Source: AP-15 sp963814805 (GTDB lineage Bacteria; Pseudomonadota; Alphaproteobacteria; ATCC43930; CGMCC-115725). Taken from it: 64,000 nucleotides of DNA. The position numbers and the translations under genes were made by a program. Positions 19,864-29,437 of the stretch are shown here, in pieces (within the stretch, counting starts at the first letter, position 1; every line of letters begins with the position of its first letter). Below the pieces are notes generated by a model. The model did no database searches and had not been told where the DNA came from. It saw only the letters and a program-made list of their open reading frames with translations. The DNA lies in the NCBI GenBank assembly GCA_963814805.1, contig CAWFER010000007.1, forward strand, positions 1-64,000, written 5' to 3'.

Positions 19864-21306
19864 TCAGCTTTGCAGCATCCGGCGCAGCAGCTCGACATCC
19901 TCGGCGAGCACCGGGTCGGTCAGGGTCAGCTCCTCGATCTTGCGCATCGCGTGCATCACGGTGGTGTGGTCGCGGCCGCCGAATTTGCGTCCGATCTCCG
20001 GCAACGACCGGGTCGTCAGCTGCTTGGCGAGGTACATCGCGACCTGGCGCGGCCGGGCGACGACGCGGGCGCGCCGGTCGGAAGTCATCTCGGCCAGCTT
20101 GATGTTGAAATGCTCGGCGACCCGCCGCTGGATTTCGTCGATGGTCACCCGTCGTTCGTGGGAGCGCAACAGGTCGCGCAATTCCTCCTGCGCGCTTTCG
20201 AGGGTGATCTCGCGTCCGACGAGCTCCATGTTCGCGATGATGCGGTTCAGCGCCCCTTCGAGCTCGCGGACGTTCGAGGTGATTTTGTGAGCGAGAAACT
20301 CCATCACCTTTTGCGGTATCCTCATGTTGGTCTGCTCGGCTTTCGAGTGCAGGATGCCGAGGCGCAGCTCGTACGTAGTCGGGTGCAGATCAGCGACCAG
20401 TCCCCAGCCGAGGCGCGAGCGCATCCGCTCCTCGAGGCCTTCCAGGTCGGAGGGCGACTTATCGGCGGAGATCACGATCTGGCGGTTCTGGTCGACCAGC
20501 GCGTTAAAGGTGTGAAAAAACTCTTCCTGGGTCGATTCCTTGCCGCTGATGAATTGGACATCATCGATCATCAGCAAATCGACCGAACGGAACTCTTCCT
20601 TGAAGTCCATCGTCGACTTGAAGCGCAATGCCCGGATGAACTGGTACATGAATTTCTCGGCCGAGAGGTAGATCACCTTGCGGCGGCAGGCATGGTTGCG
20701 CACGTGCCAAGCGATGGCATGCATCAGATGGGTCTTGCCGAGCCCGACCCCGCCGTAAAGGAAAAGCGGGTTGAACGGAACCATGCGGACCGGGCCGGCG
20801 CAGGCTTCGGCGACCCGCCGGGCCGCAGCGTGGGCGAGTTCGTTGGGCTTGCCGACGATGAAGTTTTCAAAGGTGAAGCGCGGGTCGAGCGGCGAGGATT
20901 GCGCCTTGTCTTCGCCAAGTTCGAGCGCAAGGCTGGGCGCCGCCGCGATCGGACCCGGCGCAGGAAGGTTTGCCATTTGGTCCTCGCTGCCGGAGGGTTC
21001 CGCCGATCCGGGCGCAGGCGGCGGCGCCACGATTACCGACACCCGTTTCACCTGCCGGTTCTGCGAGCGCCACAGCGCCAGAATCCGGTCGGCGTAATGC
21101 GCCGCGATCCAGTCGCGAAAAAAGCGTGCGGGCGCGACGATAATTGCCTCCCCGCCATCGATCCGCTGCACGCTGACCGGCGCGAGCCAGCGGCGGTAAG
21201 CCGTTTCGCCGACCTCCTGTTTCAGCTGGCCGAGGACCCGGTCCCACTCGGACTGCGAGGCCATCGTCGCGCTTATCGCGCCGTTTACCTGAGCCGTTTC
21301 CGCCAT
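19864..21306 (-). CDS. dnaA: Chromosomal replication initiator protein DnaA
   Basis: 480 residues. N-terminal DnaB-interaction domain (WDRVLGQLKQEVGETAYRRW), a variable linker rich in Pro and Ala, AAA+ domain with Walker A GGVGLGKTHLM and Walker B LLMIDDVQFISG, and the C-terminal DNA-binding signature GGRDHTTVMHAM. DnaA-ATP opens the origin. The gene order rpsT-dnaA-dnaN-recF-gyrB is well conserved in Alphaproteobacteria. I do not see a cluster of TTATCCACA boxes next to it. Confidence 0.97.
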   Translation of the reverse strand: MAETAQVNGAISATMASQSEWDRVLGQLKQEVGETAYRRWLAPVSVQRIDGGEAIIVAPARFFRDWIAAHYADRILALWRSQNRQVKRVSVIVAPPPAPGSAEPSGSEDQMANLPAPGPIAAAPSLALELGEDKAQSSPLDPRFTFENFIVGKPNELAHAAARRVAEACAGPVRMVPFNPLFLYGGVGLGKTHLMHAIAWHVRNHACRRKVIYLSAEKFMYQFIRALRFKSTMDFKEEFRSVDLLMIDDVQFISGKESTQEEFFHTFNALVDQNRQIVISADKSPSDLEGLEERMRSRLGWGLVADLHPTTYELRLGILHSKAEQTNMRIPQKVMEFLAHKITSNVRELEGALNRIIANMELVGREITLESAQEELRDLLRSHERRVTIDEIQRRVAEHFNIKLAEMTSDRRARVVARPRQVAMYLAKQLTTRSLPEIGRKFGGRDHTTVMHAMRKIEELTLTDPVLAEDVELLRRMLQS

Positions 21307-21671
21307 TCCCGCATTCCCCCGATCAAGATGGCAGCACCACCGGAATCAGCGCCGGTAAATTTACCTCTGCATATCGTAAATATGTCCTGGCCGCTGGTTG
21401 CCCTGATTCAGGCAACATCGATCCCCCTGTCCCGACAATTATTATCGTTAATTCTGGGCAAAACCACCATTGTCTCGCCCCAGCCAACTTTTACAAGGCG
21501 CCAGCGTGATTTCTGATGGCGCAATACGGGAATGCTAGCTTACGTGTCGAAATGATAGCAACCCGACCGAAAGGAGAACGTGCAAAGATTTTTTCGGCCG
21601 GCCGTTACCCGCAGATACGCTCCGTCGGCGCGCCGCAGCACATGCAGAGCACCGGCAGGCGGAGGCCGCGT
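21307..21671. other. rpsT-dnaA intergenic region
   Basis: 365 bases without a gene. It is less GC-rich than its surroundings, with AT-rich stretches at 21355-21385 and 21436-21453. An inverted repeat GGTTGCC/GGCAAC with an 8-base loop lies around 21396-21417. This should hold the dnaA promoter and the rpsT end. No perfect DnaA box on either strand, so I do not call an origin. Confidence 0.5.
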
Positions 21672-21932
21672 TCAAAGCCCGTTGATGCGGGTGGCGAGAC
21701 GCGAGAGCTTGCGCGCAACCGTATTCTTGTGGAGAACGCCTTTGGTGATCGCCCGATGCAGTTCGGGCTGGGCCACCTGAAAAGCCGATTGGGCCGCCTG
21801 CCGGTCGCCGGTGGCGATGGCGGTCTCGACTTTTTTGACAAAGGTCCGCACCCGGCTCATCCGGGAGCGGTTGATCGCGGTGCGCTTCTCGGTCTGGCGG
21901 ATGCGCTTTTCCGCCGATTTATGCGTGGCCAT
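21672..21932 (-). CDS. rpsT: 30S ribosomal protein S20
   Basis: 86 residues from ATG 21932: MATHKSAEKRIRQTEKR opens the protein and KNTVARKLSRLATRINGL closes it, both diagnostic for S20. The size and high Lys/Arg content fit. It binds the 5' domain of 16S rRNA. Its own promoter is placed at 21961-21989. Confidence 0.97.
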   Translation of the reverse strand: MATHKSAEKRIRQTEKRTAINRSRMSRVRTFVKKVETAIATGDRQAAQSAFQVAQPELHRAITKGVLHKNTVARKLSRLATRINGL

Positions 21933-21960
21933 GCTGGTTCGCCGATAAAAGTGAGGCAGG

Positions 21961-21989
21961 TTTCTATAAGCAGCCGGCGGCCGCGTCAA
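21961..21989 (-). promoter_or_regulatory. Probable rpsT promoter
   Basis: On the minus strand TTGACG (21989-21984) is followed after 17 bases by TAGAAA (21966-21961); an overlapping TATAGA would give a 15-base spacer. The -10 element lies about 30 bases before the rpsT start codon. Confidence 0.5.
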
Positions 21990-22183
21990 CACCCACGGGC
22001 GGGCTGATGGTGCGGGTTCCCGACGATGCGGCGGGCGCCGGGCCGCGGCCTCGGCATCGTTCAACAAAAGCTCGCCGTCCGCGGCCGATCACGATATCGT
22101 GCGCCGCCGCGCCGCCCCTGGCGGCGTGCCTTGGGCCAGGCCAGGGCTCGCGCAGAACGCGACAAGCGACAAGGAGAACGACG

Positions 22184-22540
22184 ATGGCGTATGGCGTCCA
22201 GCATGTGCATCTGAAGACCGCCGATCCCAAGCAGACCGCGCAGTTCTACATCGACAATTTCGGCGCGACGCTCAAGGCCGAGATCCCGGGCCGTGGCTTG
22301 CGCCTCGACCTGCACGGGCTGCAGCTCAACATCACCACCCTGATCGCCACCCAGAACCACCAGCAGCATTACGGCATTGAGCACATCGCGGTCGACACCG
22401 ACGATTACGCCGGGACCGTCGAGCGCATGCGCAAGAACGGCGTGCATATCCTCGAGGAGATGGCGCCCAACAACGGCCGCCGGGTGTGCTTTATCGAGGC
22501 GCCCGACGGCGCGCAGATGGAGCTGATCGAAAAGGTTTAG
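22184..22540 (+). CDS. VOC/glyoxalase-fold protein
   Basis: 118 residues from ATG 22184, with AAGGAG at 22171-22176 as ribosome binding site. The VOC fold is suggested by paired beta-alpha-beta motifs: VQHVHLKTADPKQTAQFYID in the first half and GIEHIAVDTDDYAGTVERM with FIEAPDGAQMELIE in the second. The metal-binding His near the start (VHL), a second His in IEHIA and the terminal Glu (MELIE) are present. The substrate cannot be told; such proteins include glyoxalases and ring-cleaving dioxygenases. The LLM gene follows 50 bases later and may be cotranscribed. Confidence 0.82.
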   Translation: MAYGVQHVHLKTADPKQTAQFYIDNFGATLKAEIPGRGLRLDLHGLQLNITTLIATQNHQQHYGIEHIAVDTDDYAGTVERMRKNGVHILEEMAPNNGRRVCFIEAPDGAQMELIEKV

Positions 22541-22590
22541 GCCCGGCCTCGACAACCGGGCGCGGGCGGCGGCGCGCGAAAGGGCTGGGC

Positions 22591-23512
22591 ATGGCATTGA
22601 AGGATCGGATTGCGTTGGGCGTGGCCCTGCCTCACCGCGCCTCGGAGCCGATCGACGTCGCGGCGGTGCGCCTGGTGGCGCAGCGCGCCGAGGCGCTCGG
22701 TTTCGACGATTTGTGGGTGACCGAGAACACCCTCGACCACGTCTTCTGCTTCGATCCCGTGGCGGTGCTGAGCTATGCCGCGGCGGTCACCACCCGGATC
22801 CGCCTCGGCGCATCGGTGGTGGTGCTGCCGATCCATCACCCGGCGCATGTGGCGCACCAATGGGCCTGCCTCGACTATCTCAGTGGCGGGCGCGCGATCC
22901 TCGGCGTCGGGCTCGGCCGCGAGCACCACTACGCGCAATTTCAGATCCCGCCCGAGGCCCGGGTGCGGCGCTTTCGCGAGGATGTCGAGCTGATTCGGGC
23001 ATTGTGGACCCAGCCTCGCGTCGATTTTCAGGGCAGAATTCTATCAGCTCGAAGGCGGCACGATGATGCCGAAGCCGGTGCAGAAGCCAAGCCTGCCGAT
23101 GTGGTTCGGCGTCGGCCACCCCGACGCGGTGCGCCGGGCGGCCTCGCTCGCCGACGGATGGATGGGCTCAGGCGGGTCGAGCATCGCCGACTTTGCGCGA
23201 TCGCTCCCGATCCTGCGGGCGGCCCTGGACAAAGCCGGGCGCGATCCGGCTGCGTTTCCGATCTCGAAGCGGCTGTTCATGGCAGTCGACGAACGGCCGG
23301 AGGTGGCGCGCGCCGAACTTAACCGCTGGTTCACCGAGGTCTATCACAACCCCGCAGGCGCCGACGCCTCGGGCATTCACGGCACTCCGGAACAGGTTTG
23401 CGAGCGGCTCGAGGAGTTGGTGGCGATGGGCGCCAACCACCTGCTGTTGAACCCGGTGTCGCGCTATGCCGAACAGATCGAGGCGCTGGCCGCCGTCGCC
23501 GGCTTGTCCTGA
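22591..23512 (+). CDS. LLM-class flavin-dependent oxidoreductase (luciferase-like, frameshifted)
   Basis: Starts at ATG 22591. The luciferase-like TIM barrel is recognisable from ALGFDDLWVTENTLDH, TTRIRLGASVVVLPIHHP and LDYLSGGRAILGVGLGRE in the first part, and MWFGVGHPDAVRRAASLADG in the second. A +1 shift lies near 23035, where FQG-EFYQLEGGT should run on. The repaired protein is about 307 residues, normal for the family. It is expected to use reduced FMN or F420; the substrate is unknown. Confidence 0.82.
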
Positions 23513-23644
23513 GCGGCGGCGTGCTCTGCCGGCGGCAGTACGCGCCCGCGCGGAGCTGGCGCGCTGGCCTTTTGCATTGCCGCGCTGCACCCAATTAAAG
23601 GTCTTGGCCGGGCGGCAAGCCGCCGGCGATTCGGAGATCGCACA

Positions 23645-24343
23645 ATGATCGAACGCAGACCTTTCGAGCGTCTGGGCGGAGCCAATCATGGTTGGCTCGA
23701 GACCAAGCACCACTTTTCATTCGCCGACTACCAGGATCCCGAGCGGATGAACTGGGGCCGGATCCGGGTGTGGAACGATGACCGGATCGCGCCCGGCACC
23801 GGCTTTCCGCCGCACCCGCACGCCGACATGGAGATCATCACCTATGTGACCGAGGGCGCCGTGAGCCATGAGGACAGCCTCGGCAACCGGGGCCGCACCG
23901 AAGCCGGCGACGTGCAGGTGATGAGCGCCGGCGCCGGCATCCGCCACGCCGAATACAACCGCGAGCCCGGCCCGACCAGCCTGTTTCAGATCTGGATTGT
24001 GCCGACCAGCCGCGGCCAGAAGCCGAGCTGGGGCACCCGGCCGTTTCCCAAGGACGACCGTTCCGGCCGCTTCGTCGCGCTGGCCAGCGGTCTTGACCGC
24101 GACGCTGAGGCATTGCCGCTGCGCACCGATGCGCGGGTGCTGGGCGCCACCTTGCATGCCGGCGAAACCGTCGAATACCCACTCGGCCGCGGGCGTTACG
24201 GCTATCTGGTGCCGGCCAAAGGCGCGGTCGAGGTCAATGGCGTGCGGCTCGACGCCCGCGACGGCGCGGCGATCCGCGACGAGGAAGTGCTGCGGGTGCG
24301 CGCGCTCGACGACGCCGAACTGGTGCTGGTCGACGCCGCCTGA
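23645..24343 (+). CDS. Pirin family protein (YhhW-like, bicupin)
   Basis: 232 residues starting MIERRPFERLGGANHGWL. The pirin metal-site motifs are present: HPHADMEIITYV, SHEDSLGNRG and GAGIRHAEYN provide the His, His, His and Glu ligands of the N-terminal cupin. The C-terminal cupin lacks metal ligands, as in E. coli YhhW, which has quercetin 2,3-dioxygenase activity. The natural role is unknown. It stands alone, with about 130 bases on each side. Confidence 0.9.
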   Translation: MIERRPFERLGGANHGWLETKHHFSFADYQDPERMNWGRIRVWNDDRIAPGTGFPPHPHADMEIITYVTEGAVSHEDSLGNRGRTEAGDVQVMSAGAGIRHAEYNREPGPTSLFQIWIVPTSRGQKPSWGTRPFPKDDRSGRFVALASGLDRDAEALPLRTDARVLGATLHAGETVEYPLGRGRYGYLVPAKGAVEVNGVRLDARDGAAIRDEEVLRVRALDDAELVLVDAA

Positions 24344-24365
24344 TCTGCTTTCGCAGACCGGCCGG

Positions 24366-24393
24366 TTGACAGGGCCGGCGCTGGACATATAGT
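24366..24393 (+). promoter_or_regulatory. Probable promoter of the rplU operon
   Basis: TTGACA at 24366-24371 and TATAGT at 24388-24393 with a 16-base spacer, about 90 bases before rplU. This is the best promoter match between pirin and rplU. Confidence 0.6.
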
Positions 24394-24480
24394 GCGCGCC
24401 CGCGGTCGAGGCCTGTGGTCCGCGCCGCGGCGCGCGCGCTCGGCGTTGTCGGGGCGCGGCAACCTATATCGGCTGAAATC

Positions 24481-24879
24481 ATGTTTGCAGTGATCCGAAC
24501 CGGCGGCAAGCAGTACAAGGTCGCCAAGGACGACGTCATCACGGTCGAGAAGCTCGGCGGCGAGCCTGGCGCCGTCATCGATTTCGCCGAGGTGCTGATG
24601 ATCGGCGGCGACGGCGCCGAAGTCGCGACCGGGGCTCCATTGCTTGCCGGCGCGACGGTCAGCGCCACTGTCGTCGAGCAGAGCCGCGGCCCGAAGATCA
24701 TCGTCTTCAAGAAAAAACGGCGGCACAATTATCGGCGCAAGAAGGGGCATCGCCAGTACCAGACGTTGCTGCGGATCACCGGGATCAACGGCGCCGATGG
24801 CGCGCCGCACGCCGCGGCGGAGGTTAACGGCGCGCCGCAGATTGCTGCGGCCCAGGAGGGAGTGAGCGATGGCGCATAA
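24481..24879 (+). CDS. rplU: 50S ribosomal protein L21
   Basis: 132 residues from ATG 24481, MFAVIRTGGKQYKVAKDDVI being the standard L21 opening; KKKRRHNYRRKKGHRQ is the conserved basic rRNA-binding region. It has an Ala/Gly/Asn-rich C-terminal extension of about 30 residues beyond LLRITGI, as in other alphaproteobacterial L21 proteins. The 3' end overlaps the rpmA start by 11 bases. Confidence 0.97.
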   Translation: MFAVIRTGGKQYKVAKDDVITVEKLGGEPGAVIDFAEVLMIGGDGAEVATGAPLLAGATVSATVVEQSRGPKIIVFKKKRRHNYRRKKGHRQYQTLLRITGINGADGAPHAAAEVNGAPQIAAAQEGVSDGA

Positions 24880-25153
24880 GAAAGCAGGCGGCTCCTCGCG
24901 CAACGGCCGCGACAGCCGCGGGCGGCGGCTCGGAGTCAAGAAATTCGGCGGCGAGGCCGTGGTTCCCGGCAATATCATCGTGCGTCAGCGCGGCACAAAG
25001 TTTCACCCGGGCCCCGATGTCGGCATCGGCCGCGACCATACACTGTTCGCGACCGCGGCGGGTGCTGTCCGCTTTCACCGGGGGCTCGCCGGGCGCACCT
25101 ACGTATCGGTGGTCGAGCCCGCGTCGCCGGCCCGGGCCGAAGCCGCCGAATAG
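24869..25153 (+). CDS. rpmA: 50S ribosomal protein L27
   Basis: 94 residues, MAHKKAGGSSRNGRDSRGRR; the N-terminal tail reaches the peptidyl-transferase centre. The conserved GNIIVRQRGTKFHPG and VGIGRDHTLFA are present. It overlaps rplU and precedes obgE by 69 bases, the classic order. Confidence 0.97.
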   Translation: MAHKKAGGSSRNGRDSRGRRLGVKKFGGEAVVPGNIIVRQRGTKFHPGPDVGIGRDHTLFATAAGAVRFHRGLAGRTYVSVVEPASPARAEAAE

Positions 25154-25222
25154 CCGCCCCCCAAAGCTGCCGCAGCCCGAGGGGGATGGCCCGGCCGTTC
25201 CCCATTTCTGCGGGCGTTTGCG

Positions 25223-26272
25223 ATGAAGTTTCTCGACCAGTGCAAGATCTACCTGAAAAGCGGCGACGGCGGCCGCGGCTCGGCGAGCTTTCGCCGCGAG
25301 AAGTTCATCGAGTTCGGCGGCCCGGACGGCGGCAATGGCGGCAAGGGCGGCGACATCGTCTTTGTCGCGGCGGATAATCTCAACACCCTGATCGATTATC
25401 GCTATCGCCAGCATTTCCGGGCGCAGGACGGACGCGGCGGGGCCGGGCGCGAGCGGAGCGGCGCCGGCGGCGAGGAGCTGGTGCTGCGGGTGCCAGTCGG
25501 GACCCAGATCATGGACGAGGAAAACCGGCTGGTGCTGGCCGATCTGACGCTGCCGGGCGAACGCCTCGTATTCCTGCGCGGCGGCGATGGCGGCTTTGGC
25601 AACGCGCACTATAAAAGCTCGACCAACCGCGCGCCGCGCCGCGCCGATCTGGGCTGGCCGGGCCACGAGGCGTGGGTGTGGCTGCGCCTGAAATTGATCG
25701 CCGATGTCGGTCTGGTGGGCATGCCCAACGCCGGCAAATCGACCTTTCTCGCCGCGGTCTCGCATGCAAGGCCGAAAATCGCCGATTATCCGTTTACCAC
25801 CTTGAAGCCGCAGCTGGGGGTGGTGCGGGTGCACGAGGACGAGCTGGTGCTGGCCGATCTGCCGGGGTTGATCGAAGGGGCGAGCGAGGGTATCGGCATC
25901 GGCACCCGCTTTCTCGGCCACGTCGAGCGCTGCGCGGTGATCCTTCACCTGGTCGACGGCACTATCGAGGATGTCGGCGAGGCCTATCGCGCGATCCGCC
26001 GCGAGCTCGCCCTTTATGGGCACGGCCTCGCCGACAAGCCCGAGATCGTCGGTCTCAACAAGATCGATGCGCTCGACGACCAGACTGTCGAGGCGAAGCT
26101 CCGACAGCTGGAGCGGACCGCCGGGCACGGCGCCGTCGTAATGCCAATGTCCGGCGTCGCTGGGGTTGGGGTGCCGGAGGTTCTTGGCGCTCTTTTCGCG
26201 GCGCGATCGGCAAGCCGCGGTCACGACGATGAGGAGAGGCTGGAGGCGGGGTCTCTCGCGCCGGCAAGATGA
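25223..26272 (+). CDS. obgE: Obg-family GTPase
   Basis: 349 residues. A glycine-rich Obg fold (GGPDGGNGGKGGDIVF, SGDGGRGSASFRREKF) precedes the G domain: G1 GMPNAGKST, G3 DLPG, G4 NKID. The protein acts in late 50S assembly and the stringent response. The C-terminus is short and lacks an OCT/TGS extension. The stop overlaps the proB start (ATGA at 26269). Confidence 0.96.
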   Translation: MKFLDQCKIYLKSGDGGRGSASFRREKFIEFGGPDGGNGGKGGDIVFVAADNLNTLIDYRYRQHFRAQDGRGGAGRERSGAGGEELVLRVPVGTQIMDEENRLVLADLTLPGERLVFLRGGDGGFGNAHYKSSTNRAPRRADLGWPGHEAWVWLRLKLIADVGLVGMPNAGKSTFLAAVSHARPKIADYPFTTLKPQLGVVRVHEDELVLADLPGLIEGASEGIGIGTRFLGHVERCAVILHLVDGTIEDVGEAYRAIRRELALYGHGLADKPEIVGLNKIDALDDQTVEAKLRQLERTAGHGAVVMPMSGVAGVGVPEVLGALFAARSASRGHDDEERLEAGSLAPAR

Positions 26273-27450
26273 ACGCTCCGTCGCCCGGCGAGGCGCTGGC
26301 CGGCGCCCGGCGGCTGGTGGTCAAGATCGGCTCGGCCTTGCTGGTCGCCGACAATGGCGAGATCCGGCGCGATTGGCTCGAAACCTTGGCCGATGACGTG
26401 GCGCGCTGTCGGGCCAGGGGCCAGGAGGTGATCCTCGTCTCCTCGGGTGCGGTCGCGGTCGGCCGCCGGCATCTGGGCCTTGCCGGAAACCGGCTCCGGC
26501 TCGACGAAAAACAGGCCGCCGCCGCCACCGGCCAGATCCGCCTCGCACACGCCTATCAGGAAGCGCTGGCCCGCCACGGCGTCACTGTCGCCCAGATCCT
26601 GCTGACCCTGGAAGACACCGAAGAGCGGCGTCGGCATTTGAACGCGCGCGCCACGTTTGCCCAGCTGCTGGGACTGGGGGCGGTGCCGGTGGTCAACGAA
26701 AACGACACGATCGCCACGTCGGAAATCCGCTTTGGCGACAACGACCGGCTCGCCGCCCGGGTCGCTCAGATGGTCAGCGCCGACATGCTGGTGCTGCTGT
26801 CCGACATCGACGGGCTCTACACCGCCGACCCGCGCAAGAAGCCGGATGCGCGGCACATCGCGGCGGTGCGCGAGATCGGGCCGGAGATCGAGGCGATGGC
26901 CGGCGAGGCGGCGCCCGGCTACAGCTCGGGCGGCATGGTAACGAAGCTCGCCGCCGCCCGGATCGCGATGAACGCCGGCTGCCGCATGCTGATCGCCCGC
27001 GGCGCGCCGGAAGGCGGCGGCGAGCAACGCGCGGCGGAGCAACCGGCCGATCTGCCGGGGCCGCTCGCGGCGATCGAGGCCGGCGGCCGGGCGACCCTGT
27101 TTCTGCCGCGGGGCGAGCCCAGTTCGGCGCGTAAGGCGTGGATCGCCGGCACCGTCGAGCCGTCGGGCGCCGTTATCGTCGATGACGGCGCCGCCCGCGC
27201 GCTGCGCCAGGGCAGGAGCCTGCTGCCGGCGGGCGTCGTCGGGGTCGAGGGCGATTTCGAGCGCGGCGACGCGGTCATCGTGCGTAGCCGCTCCGGCGCC
27301 GAGGCCGGGCGCGGGCTCTCCGCCTATTCGAGCGCTGACATTCGCCATATCGCCGGGCACAAGAGTGGTGAAATCGCCGGCATCCTCGGCTACCGTGGGC
27401 GCGACGAAATCATTCATCGCGACGATCTGGTAGTGATCGAACACCAATGA
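26269..27450 (+). CDS. proB: Glutamate 5-kinase
   Basis: 393 residues. The amino-acid kinase domain has VVKIGSALL at the N-terminus and SSGAVAVGRRHLGL, VNENDTIAT and DIDGLYTADPR; a C-terminal PUA domain (about residues 285-380) contains RGLSAYSSADI. It phosphorylates glutamate in the first step of proline synthesis and is normally inhibited by proline. ATGA overlaps with obgE upstream and proA downstream show one operon. Confidence 0.96.
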   Translation: MNAPSPGEALAGARRLVVKIGSALLVADNGEIRRDWLETLADDVARCRARGQEVILVSSGAVAVGRRHLGLAGNRLRLDEKQAAAATGQIRLAHAYQEALARHGVTVAQILLTLEDTEERRRHLNARATFAQLLGLGAVPVVNENDTIATSEIRFGDNDRLAARVAQMVSADMLVLLSDIDGLYTADPRKKPDARHIAAVREIGPEIEAMAGEAAPGYSSGGMVTKLAAARIAMNAGCRMLIARGAPEGGGEQRAAEQPADLPGPLAAIEAGGRATLFLPRGEPSSARKAWIAGTVEPSGAVIVDDGAARALRQGRSLLPAGVVGVEGDFERGDAVIVRSRSGAEAGRGLSAYSSADIRHIAGHKSGEIAGILGYRGRDEIIHRDDLVVIEHQ

Positions 27451-28763
27451 CGTCAAACCCCGCGAGTGGTGAAACCCTGCCGAAGCGCCTTACGGCTCCG
27501 GCCGACCCGGCGCTGGCAAGTAAGATGGCGGCAATCGGACAGCGCGCTCGCGCCGCCGCCGGCCTGCTCGTCCTGGCCTCGGCCGAAGCCAAGAACGCGG
27601 CGTTGCGCGCCGCCGCCGAGGCGGTTCGCGCTGCCGAGGCCGAGATCCTCGCCGCCAACGCCCGCGATCTCGCCGAAGCCGAGGGCGAGGGGCTCGCCCC
27701 GGCGCTGCGTGAGCGGCTGGCCCTCGACCCAAAGCGCATCGAGGCGATCGGCGCCGGGCTTGAGGCGATCGCGGCGCTGCCCGATCCGGTCGGCCGCAGC
27801 CTGGCCCGCTGGACCCGGCCGAACGGCCTCGACATCGAACGGATCGCGGTGCCGCTCGGCGTCATCGGCATCATCTACGAGAGCCGGCCGAATGTGACCG
27901 CCGACGCCGGCGGGCTGGCCCTCAAATCTGGCAACGCGGCAATCCTGCGCGGCGGCTCTGAGAGCTTTTATTCCTCGCGCGCGCTGGTCGCCGCACTGGG
28001 CGCAGGGCTGCGCCAAGCCGGGTTGCCCGAGGCCGCGATCCAGCTGGCGCCGACCCGCGATCGCGCCGCGGTCGGGCTGATGCTCTCCATGGTGGGGGTC
28101 ATCGACATCATCGTGCCGCGCGGCGGGCCGTCCCTGATCGAGCGGGTGCAGCGCGACAGTCGGATCCCGGTCATCGCCCATCTCGAAGGGCTGTGCCACA
28201 CCTATGTCGACGCCGCCGCCGATCCCGAAAAGGCGCGGGCGATCGTGCTCAACGCCAAGATGCGCCGGGTGTCGATCTGCGGCGCCACCGAGACCCTGCT
28301 GGTCGACCGCAAGGTCGCAACAACAATTCTTCCGGCGATCCTCGCCGATCTGCGCGCGGCCGGCTGCGAATTGCGCGGCGACCCGGAGGTCCTGGCGATC
28401 GATCCGACGGCGATGCCCGCGAGCGAGATGGATTGGCGCACCGAATATCTCGATGCGGTTCTCGCGGTGCGCATCGTCGATGGCGTCGAGGGCGCGATCG
28501 ACCATATCGCCCGCTGGGGCTCGCATCATACCGATGCGATCGTGACCGAGGACGAGGCAGTCGCGGAGCGCTTTCTGCGCGAGGTCGACAGCGCGATCGT
28601 GCTGGTCAACGCCTCGACCCAGTTCGCCGATGGCGGCGAGTTCGGCATGGGCGCCGAGATCGGCATCTCGACCCAGCGGCTGCCGCCGCGCGGGCCCGTC
28701 GGCGCCGAGCAACTGACGACCTACAAATATCTGGTGCGCGGCAGCGGTCAGGTGCGCCCCTGA
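27447..28763 (+). CDS. proA: Gamma-glutamyl phosphate reductase
   Basis: 438 residues, aldehyde dehydrogenase fold. Family segments: IGIIYESRPNVTADAGGLAL (cofactor side), IIVPRGGPSLIE, HLEGLCHTYVD with the catalytic Cys, and NASTQFADGGEFGMGAEIGI. It reduces glutamyl-5-phosphate made by ProB with NADPH to the semialdehyde, which cyclises on the way to proline. The stop codon overlaps the presumed CTG start of nadD. Confidence 0.96.
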   Translation: MTSNPASGETLPKRLTAPADPALASKMAAIGQRARAAAGLLVLASAEAKNAALRAAAEAVRAAEAEILAANARDLAEAEGEGLAPALRERLALDPKRIEAIGAGLEAIAALPDPVGRSLARWTRPNGLDIERIAVPLGVIGIIYESRPNVTADAGGLALKSGNAAILRGGSESFYSSRALVAALGAGLRQAGLPEAAIQLAPTRDRAAVGLMLSMVGVIDIIVPRGGPSLIERVQRDSRIPVIAHLEGLCHTYVDAAADPEKARAIVLNAKMRRVSICGATETLLVDRKVATTILPAILADLRAAGCELRGDPEVLAIDPTAMPASEMDWRTEYLDAVLAVRIVDGVEGAIDHIARWGSHHTDAIVTEDEAVAERFLREVDSAIVLVNASTQFADGGEFGMGAEIGISTQRLPPRGPVGAEQLTTYKYLVRGSGQVRP

Positions 28764-29437
28764 AACCCCTGCACGAGGCTCGGCATCGCCGCATCGGGCT
28801 GTTGGGCGGTTCGTTCAACCCGGCCCATCGCGGGCACCTGCACCTGAGCCTCGCCGCGCTCAAATGCCTCGACCTCGACGAGGTGTGGTGGCTGGTCTCG
28901 CCGCAGAACCCGTTGAAGCCGGTTGCCGGCATGGCGCCGTTCGCCGACCGGCTCGCGCAAGCCCGACAGGTCGCGGCCGGGCGCCGGCGCATCTGGGTCA
29001 CTGACCTCGAAAACCGGCTCGGCGGTTCCCATTATACGGTCGACACCTTAGATGCGTTGCGCCGAGGCTTTCCGCGATTGCGCTTCGTGTGGCTGATGGG
29101 CGGCGACAATCTGCTGCAGATCCCACATTGGGAGCGCTGGACCGAGATCTTTCGGACGGTTCCGATCGCCGTCTTCGACCGCCCCTCTTACGCGTCGCGG
29201 GCGCTCTGCGGTATGGCAGCCAGGCGCTTTGCCCGTCACCGGCTGCCGGCCGGCGCTGCCCGCCGGCTGGCCGAGACGAAACCGCCCTCCTGGGTGTTTT
29301 TCCATACGAGGCTCGATCCGACCTCGGCGACCCGGATCCGTTCCGAACGTAAAACAGCGTCGCCGCAAACCTTGGCGGAGCAACCACCCGAATTGGCCAC
29401 GATCACCGCGCTGACACCGCGCACTCGCCCTCGGCGC
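28760..29437 (+). CDS. nadD: Nicotinate-nucleotide adenylyltransferase, read through into RsfS
   Basis: GLLGGSFNPAHRGHLHLSLA is the nucleotidyltransferase ATP-binding motif (GxFNPxHxGH), and LDPTSATRIRSE is the C-terminal ISSTxIR-type motif. It adenylates nicotinate mononucleotide in NAD synthesis. There is no ATG, GTG or suitable TTG at the expected start; CTG at 28760 overlaps the proA stop as CTGA, exactly where the other genes of this operon have ATGA, so I take it as a non-canonical or damaged start. No stop codon separates this frame from rsfS: the frame stays open to 29791. The end given is the base before the RsfS methionine. Confidence 0.85.

Noticed and set aside
21307..21671. Replication origin next to dnaA
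   Set aside because: AT-rich stretches and an inverted repeat are present, but I see no TTATCCACA-like box on either strand and no box cluster. GC-skew over the whole genome would decide.
24824..26224. 466-codon open frame antisense to rpmA and obgE
   Set aside because: Shadow composition and complete overlap with two certain genes.
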